Source of the DNA: Phoronis australis | Lineage: Eukaryota; Phoronida; Phoronidae | Assembly (NCBI GenBank): GCA_002633005.1 | Contig: NMRA01000018.1 | Location: forward strand, 315,892 to 379,891 | Reading direction: 5' to 3' | Length of the DNA: 64,000 nucleotides | Shown: positions 51,301 to 60,470 of the stretch, piece by piece | Position numbering within the stretch: position 1 is the stretch's first letter | Layout: each line of letters starts with the position of its first letter | Notes under the pieces: model-generated | Database searches by the model: none | What the model was told of the DNA's origin: nothing | What the model saw: only the letters and a program-made list of their open reading frames with translations | Program-made: the position numbers and the translations under genes

Positions 51301-54300
51301 GCCAAGTCACAGGTGGTGAGCTGAAGTTGTGCTTTTAGAAGTATCGATCCCTGAACTTCAATGACTGCTTCAACAGGAAGACTCACTCAAAACTCCAACT
51401 TGAAATGAATAGTGCTGCATGGGAATTGAAACCTAGTAACGTATTAAATGCAGTTAATGTTACACTCATATGCAGGACACCTTCCTTAATGGCCCTTAAA
51501 CATAATTATGTTCCAAGCCATATGTGTTTGATTATAAAGGCCATGTTTATAACCCGTAACAGCACCCGCAGCTGCACACCAACACTATGCGTCTTGAGGT
51601 GTTAGGAATAGCATGTAACATATAAAATAAAACTGTCATTTGGGGGCCAGTATAGCTCAAATCCATCTGAAACCAGGCAAGTGCTGTCTTCTCCTTGAAA
51701 TTCAAACTTATTTGCTCGCAATTTTTCAACTCCTTGCAAGCACAAATACATACCGACGACGCCATCCTTCACAAACGGGTGAAACAATAGGTCTGGCCAT
51801 GACAGTCTGGCCCCAGGGTCCTTGGTGAGTAGGCCCTGAAGGAAGTCCTTGAACACACTGCTCATGGTCTTGGGCCAGCGGACAGGATCCTTGAGGATGA
51901 GACTGACCAGTTGGAAGATGCTGTTGGTGTAGAATGGTGGCTGACCATCAAACAACTCGTAAAGGATGCAGCCGAGAGCCCTAGGGGAGAGAATTGTATT
52001 TTGTGCGTTGTTAGGAGCTTCACCTGTATATTATATGTAATCATAGACTATAGTACATAGACCCCAAACTCAGTATAATTATTTTCAATGGATGAAATCT
52101 GTGATTTTACGCCGAAGCCGTGACGTCATTGTTCACTACTGACAGCTGGCACATACAGCACGCTTAACTTCCGGCAAGTATGTCGTCTGCTAATCATGGT
52201 CATTTTCGTCGGAATTTTGCCCAACTCACACCCGTGCTTGAACAAATTGAACGCTCATAAAACGTTAACTTCTTAAACCTCATATTAATACTCCAGAATA
52301 AACTACCAGGCCTACTCAAAAATCACTCTCGCACTTCAAAAACAGTTTACACACTCCACGGGACATTTCATTTTGAGCTCGAATGCATACCAGTGCCACT
52401 CAAAATTTCTGGACTCTACAGTTGAAAGACCTTGAACAGCATTTCAATGCCGAAATTATTTTTTTTCGTTGTACTAGACAGTAAGTAGATGGAAGAATTT
52501 CCCATCACAATACACTAACTGTAAGATGATTTTGCTACGTTTAGAGGGTGGTGCCTCCTCTACGATATTTCGCAAGAAAATGTCGGAGATGCAAATCTGT
52601 TGTCTATAATCTATGGTAAAATGCAGGATGTCATGTACCCAAACATGTCAATGACAGTAATTTCTGGTAGGAGAAATGAACCTAGTTGGCTTGTAGGTAA
52701 GACATAATCTAGCAAAGTTGCCATTTTCAACAATTTTGAGTACAGGTCATGCTTTTGTCCGAATAGCACAATGCAGGAACAATGTGTTTTAAAGTGATTC
52801 TCCAAGTCCACTTCACAGTTTCAATGAATGTGTGTTTTAACAGCTTTAACTTTATTTAATAAGGTCAGTGTGAATGAAACAGTCACAGACTGAGTGTTAA
52901 GATGGTGTAAGACCATGGGAGAGGGGTGAATATTAAACACAGCAATATGTGGTGACAGTATTAAAAGAGGAGAATTCACATTGTGGTTACAAACGATGGG
53001 CCGGGTTCAATATAACAATATCTCAAGAATTTGATAGTCAGAAATCAAACTCCTGAATTTTTCACCGAATCTTTAGGTTTTTATTTTTGACGGTGTAAGG
53101 ACAACAAAGCCTTGAAAGAAAATTCCTAAGGTGCTTTTGTATTTAAAAAGAGACATAATGTGCACGTTTTGTGAGAAACATTTTGCGTATTAGGTTAAAC
53201 TTACTGCAACCTTAGCGCAAAGTCGCAATTTTTAGAGAAAAAACATGTCCTGTTATAACCTAAAAGTAAAACATGAATGGCATTACTTGTTAAAAATCCA
53301 AATTTATAAGCTATAGCTTTAGGGGACAAAATCAAGTTAAATGCGTTTTAAGTCCTTGAGGAAAATAATAAACAAGAACCATAAAATGAAAGACTGTTCC
53401 TTGAACATGAAAGAGCCTGTTATAAATCTGCACAACAATATAATAGAACAGCTTAAATTACCATAAATCTGCTGTATGGTCATATGGCTTCTCCTCAACT
53501 AGTTCAGGAGACATGTACAGTGGAGTACCCTGTAATATAAAATATAAAACATGTCTTAGTAAATTGCCCTCTTTCATATCATTGAGCCACACAAAAGTGA
53601 TTCAGTTGTATCAAGGGCGGCAATTCATGGTTGAAGAAATGTACCATGACATACTAAAAAGATCTTCAGGAAAAGAAGAACCAAAAAGCTATACTCCAAA
53701 ATTGTGCAAAGCCATTATTTCATTGTTCTTCAAAGATTGTGGTTTCTGATCTTAATAAGTTATTCTCTATAATAATATTGGCTTTGGAGTTTTGAAATGC
53801 TTTCAATTAAAGGAGAATGCCACCCGATTTAATTAGTCTTTTTTGCCATCTTAATCGGTCTATATTCACATCGCCTCGCATACGGTCGACCTTACCTTGC
53901 CAAGAGGTGTCGCGTTAACCTGTGAGGAAGGTGAGAAACGACGCTAGCGACGTCAGTGGTTCATATGCAAAGTGAATGCCGCTATGTTGCGGTGCATCGT
54001 TCCCGCTTGTCCGAACTAAGCAGCTGCGAGGAAAGCGGGTATATCATTTTTTTACTTCCTCGAGAGTTCGAAATGGTTAGGAAGTGGCTCATGGTAGTGA
54101 AGAATGAAATGTACGCTGTAAATAGCAAGTATGAGGCCGTGAAACATCTCCGTGTCTGTGGCCTGCAGACGTCTCGACAGTGCCTGACGAATGAATGCCG
54201 GCTTACCAAATAAATCCATACGTTCCGTTGTCTGAGCTTGTTCACGACGCCTCTCTAGTATTTCTTCATCACTATTCCTGTTTGAATTGATAGCCTGTAA

Positions 54301-57300
54301 AACTTAACGATCCACCTGCGAAGTCGGGACTAATGTGCTCTAGCTCGTCCTAAGTCGGGATTGCGAGTTGCCATGTTGGCGTTTATTACTGAGCATTCTG
54401 TTTCAAAATGAATTATTCTCACCCTAACCAATACTTATATAAAACTGAAACAAAGTCTGTCTCATTAGATGCAATTTGTAATGCCTTTGGAGTGTTCGGG
54501 ATTGCAAATGATTTGAAAAGCCAGCAATGAATAAATCACTGCGTTACCGGCTTTAGGTGCAATAAAACTAAGGACGGGACACCTAGGCCATGTGAGCTCA
54601 TGCTAATTTAGTGTTTGCTGGCAGAAACTGTTGTGAAACAACTTGAAATTCATCCCACGGCCAGGTGTTAGGGGAATCTTTATTTACATTTACATTACTC
54701 AAATAATGATTGTCAAAGTACAACTTCTGCCCTGACGGTGCTGTGGCCAAAAAAGTGGAACCTGACGTCACGGTCCCCGACGAGTAAGTAGATTTGCAGT
54801 TTCATGGCTAATTCACCAACATAATCAGGTGCACATTATTTTGGATCACTAGTATAGTATTTTCTTGGATGGAAGTTTAGTTTCCACTTAACTTTGGCTG
54901 GTTTATGTTTCTGACGTCCGATCAGTTTCCGAGCCACTGGCGGGGATAACGCGGAGTCAATCCGGCCGGCCGTGACGGACCTGATCGGGCTCCGAGCCAC
55001 AGGCCAAGCTAACAAGCGTTTTGTGTTTAGAACACAAAAAATCACAAGTCTAAACAACATAGATCTAGGTTCTCCTGTCTGTATCTCATGCAAAATACTT
55101 CGAAATTATCTCCGAACAGACCCCAAACTCCTGCTACGAACCTTATTGGCCTGCCGAACCGTTGTAGGCTACGGTGTGTCCAAATACGAATAAATCCGTA
55201 AGAGCGAAATAAAAAATAACGTTTTTATAAGAATTCGGTGTATTATGTAAGGGTTTTACATCGAATTTTGATGATTTATTGGTGTTAAACGATGACTTCA
55301 AGCGATAAGCTGACACCAGTAACCCGTGTTGTGAACTGCTGAACAGACTGCGTGTGAAACTGATGACGTCATTGGATAATTTCAACACCTCCGTCTGCTG
55401 TCAGGTAACGCAACCGTACGTGTCGTTATTGAGTAGAACTACTCGATCTAAATTGATACAAATTAGGTTGTTTTTTGGGTGGCATGCTCCTTTAATTTCT
55501 TTCATTTTTAAGATTCAAATTCTTTTAATTAGGCCAAGCCTAGAAAACTGATTTCAGAGATCTATTTGAAAATATGCCATCTGTGTTCAGATTGACAACA
55601 GTTCTGTGTCAGTCATTTTGAAATTCAAAACCTTCAGGCAATTGGGTTTACAAAGCCACAGATCCACTTTCATTGTGACTTCACAGGCACCTGCGAAGTC
55701 CACAAGTTTATGGTAAAATCTCGCCAAATCTAAACAAAAATAATCGGTAAAACTGCCGTTTTTCGTTTTTTCAAGAGCTGCAATTTTTCAAAATGTTGAC
55801 TAATGGTAGCTATGTAATCTTGGTGTTACTTAATACGTTTCAGTTAAAAAGTAAGAAAATGAAATTCCACTTATATGTCACGTTCTATACTTAGATTGGT
55901 GAGAGCTTAACTTAGTTGCACCTAGTCCATGTCATAATTCACAACAAAGAATTCTCTTGAGTTGTATTTCAAGTGTCATCAAACTACTAGTCAGGACTAT
56001 TGAGATAGCAACAGTCATGTTTATTTCAAGCACCACACATAGCAAATACATCTCTTCGTAACCATATTAGAGTTTGTCGACCAACCAAGCACTCACCTTT
56101 ATTGAGGTAAGCACCATTGTATTCATGCTCATAGCCCGGGCAAACCCAAAGTCACACAATTTGACCACGCCCCCTTTACCGAGGAGTATGTTCTGTGGTT
56201 TCATGTCCCGGTGAAGAATTCGGTGGGAATGCAGATAGTAGAGTGCTGACACAAGCTGACAGGCTATGGACTGCACCTAAGAACATGATGGATGTGACAC
56301 TTGAATGATTGACAGCTAATAAACTCTTCACAGTTTGACCACCCCGCACAATTGTCAAGGAGTATATTCTGGAGTTACATATCCTGGTGAAGGATTTGGT
56401 GAGAATCTAGGCAATAGAAGGATAGTGGTTTTGTAATGAAACTCTTCCATTGTACGGTCGACTTTTAAACTTTTGTCAAACCTATTTTGCAAATTCATAT
56501 TCCTAGACATCAATTGATGAACTAATTTACCTACCACAGGGTTTTGCAAGGTTCACACAAGTTTGGTTTGAAAAAACATATTAGTACTAGACCAAGGAAC
56601 AAGTTTCAAATCATATAAAAATAATTCAAGAAAACACAATTCACATGTAAACAACTGCTACATTGTTTGAAAAACTTAAAATAGGGCATATATGCAACAA
56701 GATGCATGATGTTATGATTAATTTAAAACTAGAGCAAAGCAAAGCAAATGTCCTGAAACTAACACTATCATTGGGGGCATAGAACAATCCAAATGGGTTC
56801 AAAATGGGCAGGTGCACTGATACAGAAATATCTACTGAGCTGTAAAAGATCCATCAAAACTTAGATATAAAGGAGTCCATCTATATCATATATCAGGGGT
56901 GGACGCTTAGCATAATGTCGACTCGCCAGATTTCGATGGCTGTCAAATAGGAAATGAACTTGTCAATTAAAAGAAAACAAATTGCAGAGTGTTGCAACAG
57001 TAAATTTGTAAGTATGTTATGAGCATCACCCTGAGCCCACCAGTACCAAAAACTGCCAAATGCAATGAACTGCTAGGTGTATCGAGTTGCTTTTGTCTAT
57101 GTCACCCCGACAATCGCCTTTTCATTCAAACCACTGCGAATAACACCCACACGCAATGGTTTTCTATTCAGAACCTATGAAATACAACCGTTTTCGGCCT
57201 TTTGATGTTGTGGTGACGCAATATGGCCCCAAAGGCAACTTCACATATTATTTGACAGGCTTACATTTGAGTAAATAAACTTGCATTTTCTTATTTTGCT

Positions 57301-59709
57301 AAGGCTTTGCCAGGAGTATCTGGTTAGCCCAATACATCTGAAATAAAACAATTCCGCTGACGTTAGGCATTTAAAAACGGGCGGGTTTAACATGGAGGGC
57401 TATGGAACAAAATGATGATCGATTTCGTGAACAGTTCTTACTTTAGGAGAAAGCAGGCGATCAAAAAATATTGTTTGCACATGTGCCATGGTCTGGTCCG
57501 TTTTTACCAAACAATTCTGTCTGCTTACTTTCTGTTGTAGTTTGAGCACATACTCAGATGTGTGGTGAAGGTGGCAGAAATACACATTTCACAAAATAAA
57601 AAAATAGTGAACCAACTTGTACTTGTGGAAAAATGTTATGAATTTTTAAAGTTTGGAAGCCACCAAAAATTTCAAAGCAACTAACAGGGGAATTCTGACT
57701 TGGTTGCAAAAATCTGGCAACTTTGAGGCGATTTGGGATTTTTATCAGGTCGCCAAACAAAACCTGAGCTTGCATTGGTGAGCTAAAAGTTCACCAAATG
57801 GAGCCCCGCACATGTAAACCCAAAAAATCAAGCCTATGTTCACTTACCTGTTCTTCAGGTAGCTTGCCGTCATCCTCTAATATTTGAAACAGCTCTCCCT
57901 CGGCATAGTCAGTTACAGCCACGACCTGAAGAAAATATTACCCAACTGATGTTTGCAATAGCACTATATGGAAAAGGAAGATAGAAATTGAATTGATAAG
58001 GTTCCATTAGGACAAGATATAAAAACTTCAGAGGAAAACTATTGTAAACAATCCTACACTATATCCAGCCTAACACTGTATCCACATGTAACTTTCAAAT
58101 AAGGCAGTAAAGAATATGTGAAAAGATGACCTTTAGGTCTCATATAATGCCTCGCAGAAACACGTAACTGGCACCATTCAATATTCTTTGTCATCATTAT
58201 GTCACAGACTAAATACAGGTCAACAATTTATATTGATTTTTTAACAAAAAATGTTTTCTTAAAAACGGTTAGCAACTCAACTGCTTTACTACATACTGTT
58301 GTGTATCGATAAGTTAAAATTGTTCAGTTACGCAAACAGCATTTAAGCATGTAAACACTCAGCAAAAAGAGAGGTACCATGTTTGTCATTGAGAAATGGA
58401 GCACGCTAGTAAGGACTGTTATGAAAATTACATAACACACTAGTCACAATAGTCTTGACATGTGACCAAATAGCACACAGCTCCTGTACAATGGAATTTC
58501 CATTTTTTCAAAAAAAAACAACGAAGTATCTTTGGCACATAAATAGTTCTCACCTCTTTTTCAGTCTCAAAACTATCCAACATCATTATGATATTCTCAT
58601 GACTCAAACTTCTCATAATCTCAATTTCTCGGCGGAGATTCTTTAAGTCCTTCTCTGACCTCCCCACCTTGGATATGAACTTGAGAGCAACAACCTTCCA
58701 ACAAGAGGAACAGTTTAACCTAACAACCATCTTATCCACATATTCATAACAGGCAAATGTATGTCTTATTGCTGTAGTCTTGCATATTCAGTACAGTATG
58801 GAACAAGTCTCTTATTTACACTTTATAACGAAATATGTTAGCTTTTGGTAGACATTAACACACACAAATCACGCACACGCACACAAACACACAGACACAG
58901 ACATAATGAAACAAAACAAAACAAAACAAAAAGCCACAACACAATATTAAACTAGAAAGATCTCCCTGTAATGGTGACGGCAATGTTTTGAGAATGTCAG
59001 GAGCACTAATGAGAGTAGTTTTATTTATAAGCCTTGTTTAAGTGCACATCTGACTAAGCCTGCAAAAAAATTTCACACCAAAGCACAGAATCCATTTTTA
59101 ACACAGTATTTCTAAAGCTGCCGCCAATCCATATTCTGCCATAAATGCTAACTTTTAATCTGGACTAGAAGATTTATTGTCATAAACTTTGTCACAGCTT
59201 GTTCCTCACTTTTCCTCACTTAAGTTTATAGCGATCTCAGGCGTGGGAATAAGTGGTAGTTCCTTGTTGCTCAAGGCAACGCTCCGCATGACATAACACA
59301 GATGTCAGTGAGGCAAGCTTATGGACTTCATAGGTTACAACTAACATGCTACTATCATCCATTTGAATAAGCTGTTATCTGTTCAGTTACACCTGAGCTG
59401 TTAAATCAGTTTTCTGTGATTGCAAATTTCGACCATCCTGAGTAGGTGAAGCTGCATTGGGTCAGGCCAAGTTATTGAGTGACATTTTTAATTTGAGTCG
59501 GGCACAATTTGAGATCAGTTTTACAACGGTTAGTGATCATAATCAAAAAAGAATTTCACAGAAGGCATGCGTATGCGGCCTTTCAAGTGTACAATTCACC
59601 TGTCCTGAGTATTTCTTTCGACCCTTGTACACCTTGCCAAAGGACCCTTCTCCAATCAGTTCCAATATATGGTAATTCTCCATCTTTCAATACTTAGTAA
59701 TCAGCCAAA
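30231..59709 (-). CDS. STK36: STK36 / Fused-type serine/threonine kinase gene, 22 exons, 3' part missing
   Basis: Multi-exon gene for the ortholog of STK36 (Fused). In animals this kinase acts in motile cilia (central-pair assembly with KIF27) and, in flies, in Hedgehog signalling. Exons (minus strand, 5' to 3'): 59600-59683, 58554-58694, 57848-57925, 56097-56276, 53462-53529, 51754-51980, 50067-50335, 48816-48956, 47607-47827, 46425-46622, 45819-45924, 44550-44706, 42601-42731, 41296-41403, 40449-40547, 39707-39801, 39019-39082, 37267-37458, 36122-36334, one of 35414-35517 or 33000-33103, one of 34543-34662 or 32142-32261, and 30231-30396. Phases agree throughout and give 1,054 codons. Visible motifs are GEGSFGKV (11-18), catalytic K33, HRD with D125, DFG with D143 and SPE (168-170), at the same numbers I recall for human STK36. 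The human protein is about 1,315 residues, so the end of the C-terminal repeat region is absent. The splice model is hand-made without transcripts. Confidence 0.95.
32142..32261 (-). CDS. STK36: STK36 exon 21, left-hand copy
   Basis: Same 120-base exon as 34543-34662 apart from one synonymous change. It joins in phase to exon 22 (AA plus T gives asparagine). It contains the diagnostic [11 protein letters not shown] motif. Confidence 0.88.
33000..33103 (-). CDS. STK36: STK36 exon 20, left-hand copy
   Basis: Base-identical to 35414-35517, with the same splice sites. If it followed the right-hand exon 21 the junction would shift frame and reach TAG after nine codons. It is therefore an allelic duplicate or an alternative to the right-hand copy, not a serial exon. 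Confidence 0.85.
33623..34373. other. Spacer between duplicate copies with repeat ends and an uncalled base
   Basis: Left part resembles a transposon tail (CAACGC-AGA-GCGTTG hairpin at about 33629-33643; gcaaacggtttgggagatacagcc near 34116-34141). The n is at 34158. Right after it lies a perfect 18-bp palindrome TTCGAGTTTAAACTCGAA (34165-34182) followed by more TTCGAG/CTCGAG words. Confidence 0.6.
34543..34662 (-). CDS. STK36: STK36 exon 21, right-hand copy
   Basis: Contains [20 protein letters not shown], matching human VCQLLCFPFALDMDADLL. It is 120 bases between CCAG and GTACGT. It differs from the left copy by one base (CTG against CTT, both leucine). It leaves phase 2, which fits exon 22 but not a second exon 20. 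Confidence 0.9.
35414..35517 (-). CDS. STK36: STK36 exon 20, right-hand copy
   Basis: Reads [20 protein letters not shown], then [14 protein letters not shown] plus GG before GTGAGA. It is 104 bases. The base sequence is identical to the left copy at 33000-33103. Phase 0 in, 2 out. Confidence 0.88.
36122..36334 (-). CDS. STK36: STK36 exon 19 (residues 854-924)
   Basis: Contains [12 protein letters not shown] (human WTVLWHRFSMVL) and [18 protein letters not shown] (human PDWTLISPQGMAALLSL), so orthology is clear here. It is 213 bases, phase 0, ends FTH before GTAAGA. It is the last exon before the duplicated cassette. Confidence 0.95.
37267..37458 (-). CDS. STK36: STK36 exon 18 (residues 790-853)
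   Basis: Reads [20 protein letters not shown], then [20 protein letters not shown], matching the human CGFYDGLLILLLQLL segment. It is 192 bases, phase 0, acceptor TGTGTAG and donor GTACGTG. GC-richer than the flanking introns. Confidence 0.93.
39019..39082 (-). CDS. STK36: STK36 exon 17 (residues 768-789), 64-base microexon-like
   Basis: Reads [20 protein letters not shown] after acceptor TGCTTTCAG and ends before GTAATT. It is only 64 bases (3n+1), exactly what is needed between exons 16 and 18. The phase fit is the main evidence. Confidence 0.82.
39444..39645. repeat. Dispersed repeat of about 200 bp, copy in STK36 intron
   Basis: Runs from aaaaaataattgccaaaattg through gattattttaatg to agaaatttgacaaaataaaac and cttgtctgccatattgtgg. 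Same family as 11833-12024 and 43909-44106. Immediately upstream of exon 16 in gene order terms it is downstream, in the intron after exon 16. Confidence 0.6.
39707..39801 (-). CDS. STK36: STK36 exon 16 (residues 737-768)
   Basis: Reads [20 protein letters not shown] and ends QQVPI plus GT, before donor GTAAGT. It is 95 bases, phase 0 in and 2 out, which requires the short exon at 39019-39082 to restore phase. Confidence 0.85.
40449..40547 (-). CDS. STK36: STK36 exon 15 (residues 704-736)
   Basis: Reads [20 protein letters not shown], then [12 protein letters not shown] before GTAACA. It is 99 bases, phase 0. The longer open frame running on to 40257 is intron read-through. Confidence 0.86.
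41296..41403 (-). CDS. STK36: STK36 exon 14 (residues 668-703)
   Basis: Reads [20 protein letters not shown] and ends GHVLK before GTTGGT. It is 108 bases, phase 0 both sides, acceptor TCTCGCAG. Weakly similar to the human segment but well placed by phase and splice sites. Confidence 0.88.
41675..42230. mobile_element. GGCGAC-family element, copy in STK36 intron
   Basis: Has gctcggtgcttaacataatgtg, aactcgccaaatgcgacctgg and further on ggtgacttcgtagcaacttgg...gccaaatcacgcc, the signatures of the 29451 element. Right boundary is uncertain. Confidence 0.45.
42601..42731 (-). CDS. STK36: STK36 exon 13 (residues 624-667)
   Basis: Reads [20 protein letters not shown], then [14 protein letters not shown], and ends GKRK before GTAAGT. 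It is 131 bases. It corresponds to the alanine-rich helix region of the C-terminal half. Confidence 0.88.
43101..43335. repeat. 38-39-bp tandem array, six units, in STK36 intron 12
   Basis: Units read atggcaggtcaccttacaca followed by tcaaaaacagtctcacta. Units 1 and 3 are the same and units 2 and 4 nearly so, giving a 76-bp dimer period. Non-coding. Confidence 0.85.
43909..44106. repeat. Dispersed repeat of about 200 bp, copy in STK36 intron
   Basis: Contains aaaataattgttaaaattg, ttttccattttcaaagggggattactttaatg, ttaccaaaagacgttttttgac and cacttgtcggccacattg, in the order seen in the other copies. Weaker relatives appear near 46715-46930 and 55737-55885. Confidence 0.6.
44411..44466. repeat. 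27-bp direct duplication
   Basis: atgtgggtcaattcacccatatcaacaa occurs twice in tandem. The core gggtcaattcaccc is itself partly palindromic. Confidence 0.7.
44550..44706 (-). CDS. STK36: STK36 exon 12 (residues 572-624)
   Basis: Reads [20 protein letters not shown] and ends GALIKLE plus one base. The following in-frame codons reach TAG within three codons, so splicing at GTGCTC is needed. That donor is weak (no G at +5). Phase matches exon 13. Confidence 0.88.
45819..45924 (-). CDS. STK36: STK36 exon 11 (residues 536-571)
   Basis: Reads [20 protein letters not shown], then [12 protein letters not shown] before GTGAGT. It is 106 bases, phase 2 in and 0 out. The last residues join to exon 12 to give [11 protein letters not shown], matching human SLMCFTVLCE. 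Confidence 0.9.
46317..46412. repeat. 28-bp tandem repeat next to the exon 10 donor
   Basis: Three full units (46317, 46345, 46373) of gaagagtccatttaggct(g/a)attttgtag and a partial fourth ending at 46412, only 13 bases from the end of exon 10. Confidence 0.85.
46425..46622 (-). CDS. STK36: STK36 exon 10 (residues 470-536): helical repeat region
   Basis: Contains [20 protein letters not shown] and [20 protein letters not shown], aligning with the human stretch around LQDLMAVIQAYFA. It is 198 bases with TTTGCAG acceptor and GTAAGA donor. A 28-bp tandem repeat ends 12 bases from the donor. Confidence 0.9.
47607..47827 (-). CDS. STK36: STK36 exon 9 (residues 397-470): acidic patch and first helical repeats
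   Basis: Starts [20 protein letters not shown], matching the acidic DSDNEW patch of vertebrate STK36, then [20 protein letters not shown] and [11 protein letters not shown]. Two bases remain before donor GTAAGT. The GLLEGAS segment also matches the human protein. Confidence 0.93.
48816..48956 (-). CDS. STK36: STK36 exon 8 (residues 350-396): linker
   Basis: Reads [20 protein letters not shown] and ends KLDGFGE before GTAAAG. It is 141 bases, phase 0 on both sides. It has no known domain; it is placed by phase, splice signals and location between two recognised exons. Confidence 0.85.
49128..49235. repeat. Dispersed repeat, single-unit relative of 24486-24680
   Basis: Reads catagaatcctatcatggtaa, then gagagtataaagcctaattg and cgtttttagctaattaaa, the same order as the repeat at 24.5 kb. 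Boundaries uncertain. Confidence 0.5.
50067..50335 (-). CDS. STK36: STK36 exon 7 (residues 260-349): basic linker
   Basis: Starts [20 protein letters not shown], passes through a lysine/alanine-rich stretch ([15 protein letters not shown]) and ends TGVSK before GTACGC. It is the low-complexity linker after the kinase domain, poorly conserved in the family. The call rests on position, phase match (2 bases in, 0 out) and clean CCCTAG acceptor. Confidence 0.88.
50874..51360. mobile_element. GGCGAC-family element, copy in STK36 intron
   Basis: Starts gttcagggttcaatttggtgac and ends tatcgatccctgaac, imperfect inverted termini. Shares cctcagattttg and ttggcgacctgggaatcc with the other copies. About 487 bp, non-coding. 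Confidence 0.6.
51754..51980 (-). CDS. STK36: STK36 exon 6 (residues 184-260): kinase C-lobe end
   Basis: Completes W184 and continues [20 protein letters not shown], then the conserved [16 protein letters not shown] and [19 protein letters not shown], the end of the kinase domain. It is 227 bases; donor GTATGT leaves one base of the next codon. Near-identical wording in vertebrate STK36 makes this one of the most diagnostic exons. Confidence 0.96.
53462..53529 (-). CDS. STK36: STK36 exon 5 (residues 162-184): P+1 loop
   Basis: Reads [20 protein letters not shown] and ends inside a tryptophan codon (TG) before GTAATT. It carries the SPE variant of the APE motif seen in this family. It is 68 bases. 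The upstream intron contains a TTAA-flanked transposon. Confidence 0.95.
53811..55491. mobile_element. 1.68-kb TIR element flanked by TTAA in STK36 intron 4
   Basis: Left end aggagaatgccacccgattt and right end in reverse aggagcatgccacccaaaa, each directly flanked by TTAA (53807-53810 and 55492-55495). TTAA target duplications are the mark of piggyBac-type and Kolobok elements. Inside are GC-richer patches (53860-54380, 54900-55000) but no intact transposase, so it is a non-autonomous copy. Confidence 0.75.
56097..56276 (-). CDS. STK36: STK36 exon 4 (residues 102-161): catalytic and activation loops
   Basis: Contains LHRDMKPQN (catalytic D125) and [11 protein letters not shown] (DFG D143), then the start of the activation segment up to TSIK. 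Acceptor TTCTTAG and donor GTGAGTG flank 180 bases, phase 0. All catalytic residues are intact, so an active kinase is predicted. Confidence 0.97.
56893..57812. mobile_element. GGCGAC-family element, longer copy in STK36 intron
   Basis: Starts tcaggggtggacgcttagc-ataatgtcgactcgcc and ends aaaagttcaccaaatggagccccgcac, with tttttatcaggtcgccaaacaaaacctgagc inside. At about 920 bp it is nearly twice the length of the other copies. No intact transposase frame. Confidence 0.5.
57848..57925 (-). CDS. STK36: STK36 exon 3 (residues 76-101): hinge region
   Basis: Reads [20 protein letters not shown] and ends LPEEQ before GTAAGTG. This is the hinge and D-helix of the kinase, with the YAEGELFQ motif typical of Fused kinases. 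It is 78 bases, phase 0 on both sides, behind a TTCTTCAG acceptor. Confidence 0.95.
58554..58694 (-). CDS. STK36: STK36 exon 2 (residues 29-75): VALK lysine and C-helix
   Basis: Begins [20 protein letters not shown] after an AAG acceptor and ends in FETEKE before GTGAGA. It holds the ATP-anchoring lysine (K33) and the C-helix glutamate in the RREIEIM segment. It is 141 bases, phase 0 on both sides. The sequence is close to vertebrate STK36, including the GRSEK motif. Confidence 0.95.
58860..58932. repeat. Simple repeat (AC)n and (AAAAC)n
   Basis: A cacacacaaatcacgcacacgc tract runs into acataatgaaacaaaacaaaacaaaac. Lies in the intron between STK36 exons 1 and 2. Confidence 0.9.
59600..59709 (-). 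CDS. STK36: STK36 exon with start codon (residues 1-28)
   Basis: The ATG is at 59683 and opens with [20 protein letters not shown], the glycine-rich ATP loop of the kinase. A pyrimidine-rich acceptor ends in AG at 59710-59711, leaving a 26-base 5' UTR in this exon, so the transcription start must lie in an upstream exon. The exon ends CAG at 59600 before donor GTGAAT, phase 0. Start choice rests on alignment with the known family N-terminus. Confidence 0.95.
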
Positions 59710-60044
59710 CTGAAACAAAGCAAAATGCAAAGTTAAGAAGAGCTTAATATGCTATTCTACTACAAAAAATTGCAGTCTACTCATTGAGTTGTTGATTTGA
59801 TCATCGTAACTGATAAGAGCACTGCCACATTTTCCAAGAAGACCTATTAAAAAGATCAAGGACCGGGATATCATGGGAAGCCAGTATACTGTGGCCAGAA
59901 CAGAATGGACTTACTCCAGAATCTCTTTACAGTTGACCACATCAGAAATACAAATACTGAAAAGCATTACTGAAAGGTATATTAACCTAACAGCTAAGAA
60001 AACTTTAGGAAAACCAGATATTCACTGAAGAAAACATGAAAAAA

Positions 60045-60470
60045 ATTCACAAAATGACTGCAAACAGTACGAGCAAGTACAGGATTTGAAATATATAATG
60101 ACTGCAAACAGAAGAAGTGAGCACAGGATTTGAAATGCTACCAGCAGAAGCAAATGCAGTATTTGAATGACTGCAAACAGTAGAAGTGAGGGTAGGATTT
60201 GAAATATACGACAGCAAATAGTAAAGGCAAATGCAGGATTTGAAATAAACAAATGCTGCAAACAGCAGAGCCAGTGCAGGATTTGAAATGCAAACAGTAG
60301 ATGCAAATGCAGTATTTGTATGACTGCAAACAGTAGGAGCAAGAGCAGGATTTGAAATAAACAATGGCTGCAAACAGAAAAAACAAGAGCAGGATTTGAA
60401 ATATATAACGACTGCAAATGATAGAATTGAGTGCAGTATTTGAAATATACAATGACTGCAAAGAGTGGAA
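60045..60470. repeat. Minisatellite of about 44 bp (variable), about ten units, in the STK36 5' intron
   Basis: Units follow tgactgcaaacagtagaagcaaatgcaggatttgaaatata with length changes. Three overlapping minus-strand frames of 107-131 codons here read a repeating FQILHLLLLFAV-like peptide; they exist because the unit lacks stops, not because it codes. Confidence 0.85.

Noticed and set aside
60022-60461. Three minus-strand frames of 107-131 codons with repeating hydrophobic peptides
   Set aside because: Produced by a stop-free minisatellite unit; all three frames look alike, which coding sequence would not.
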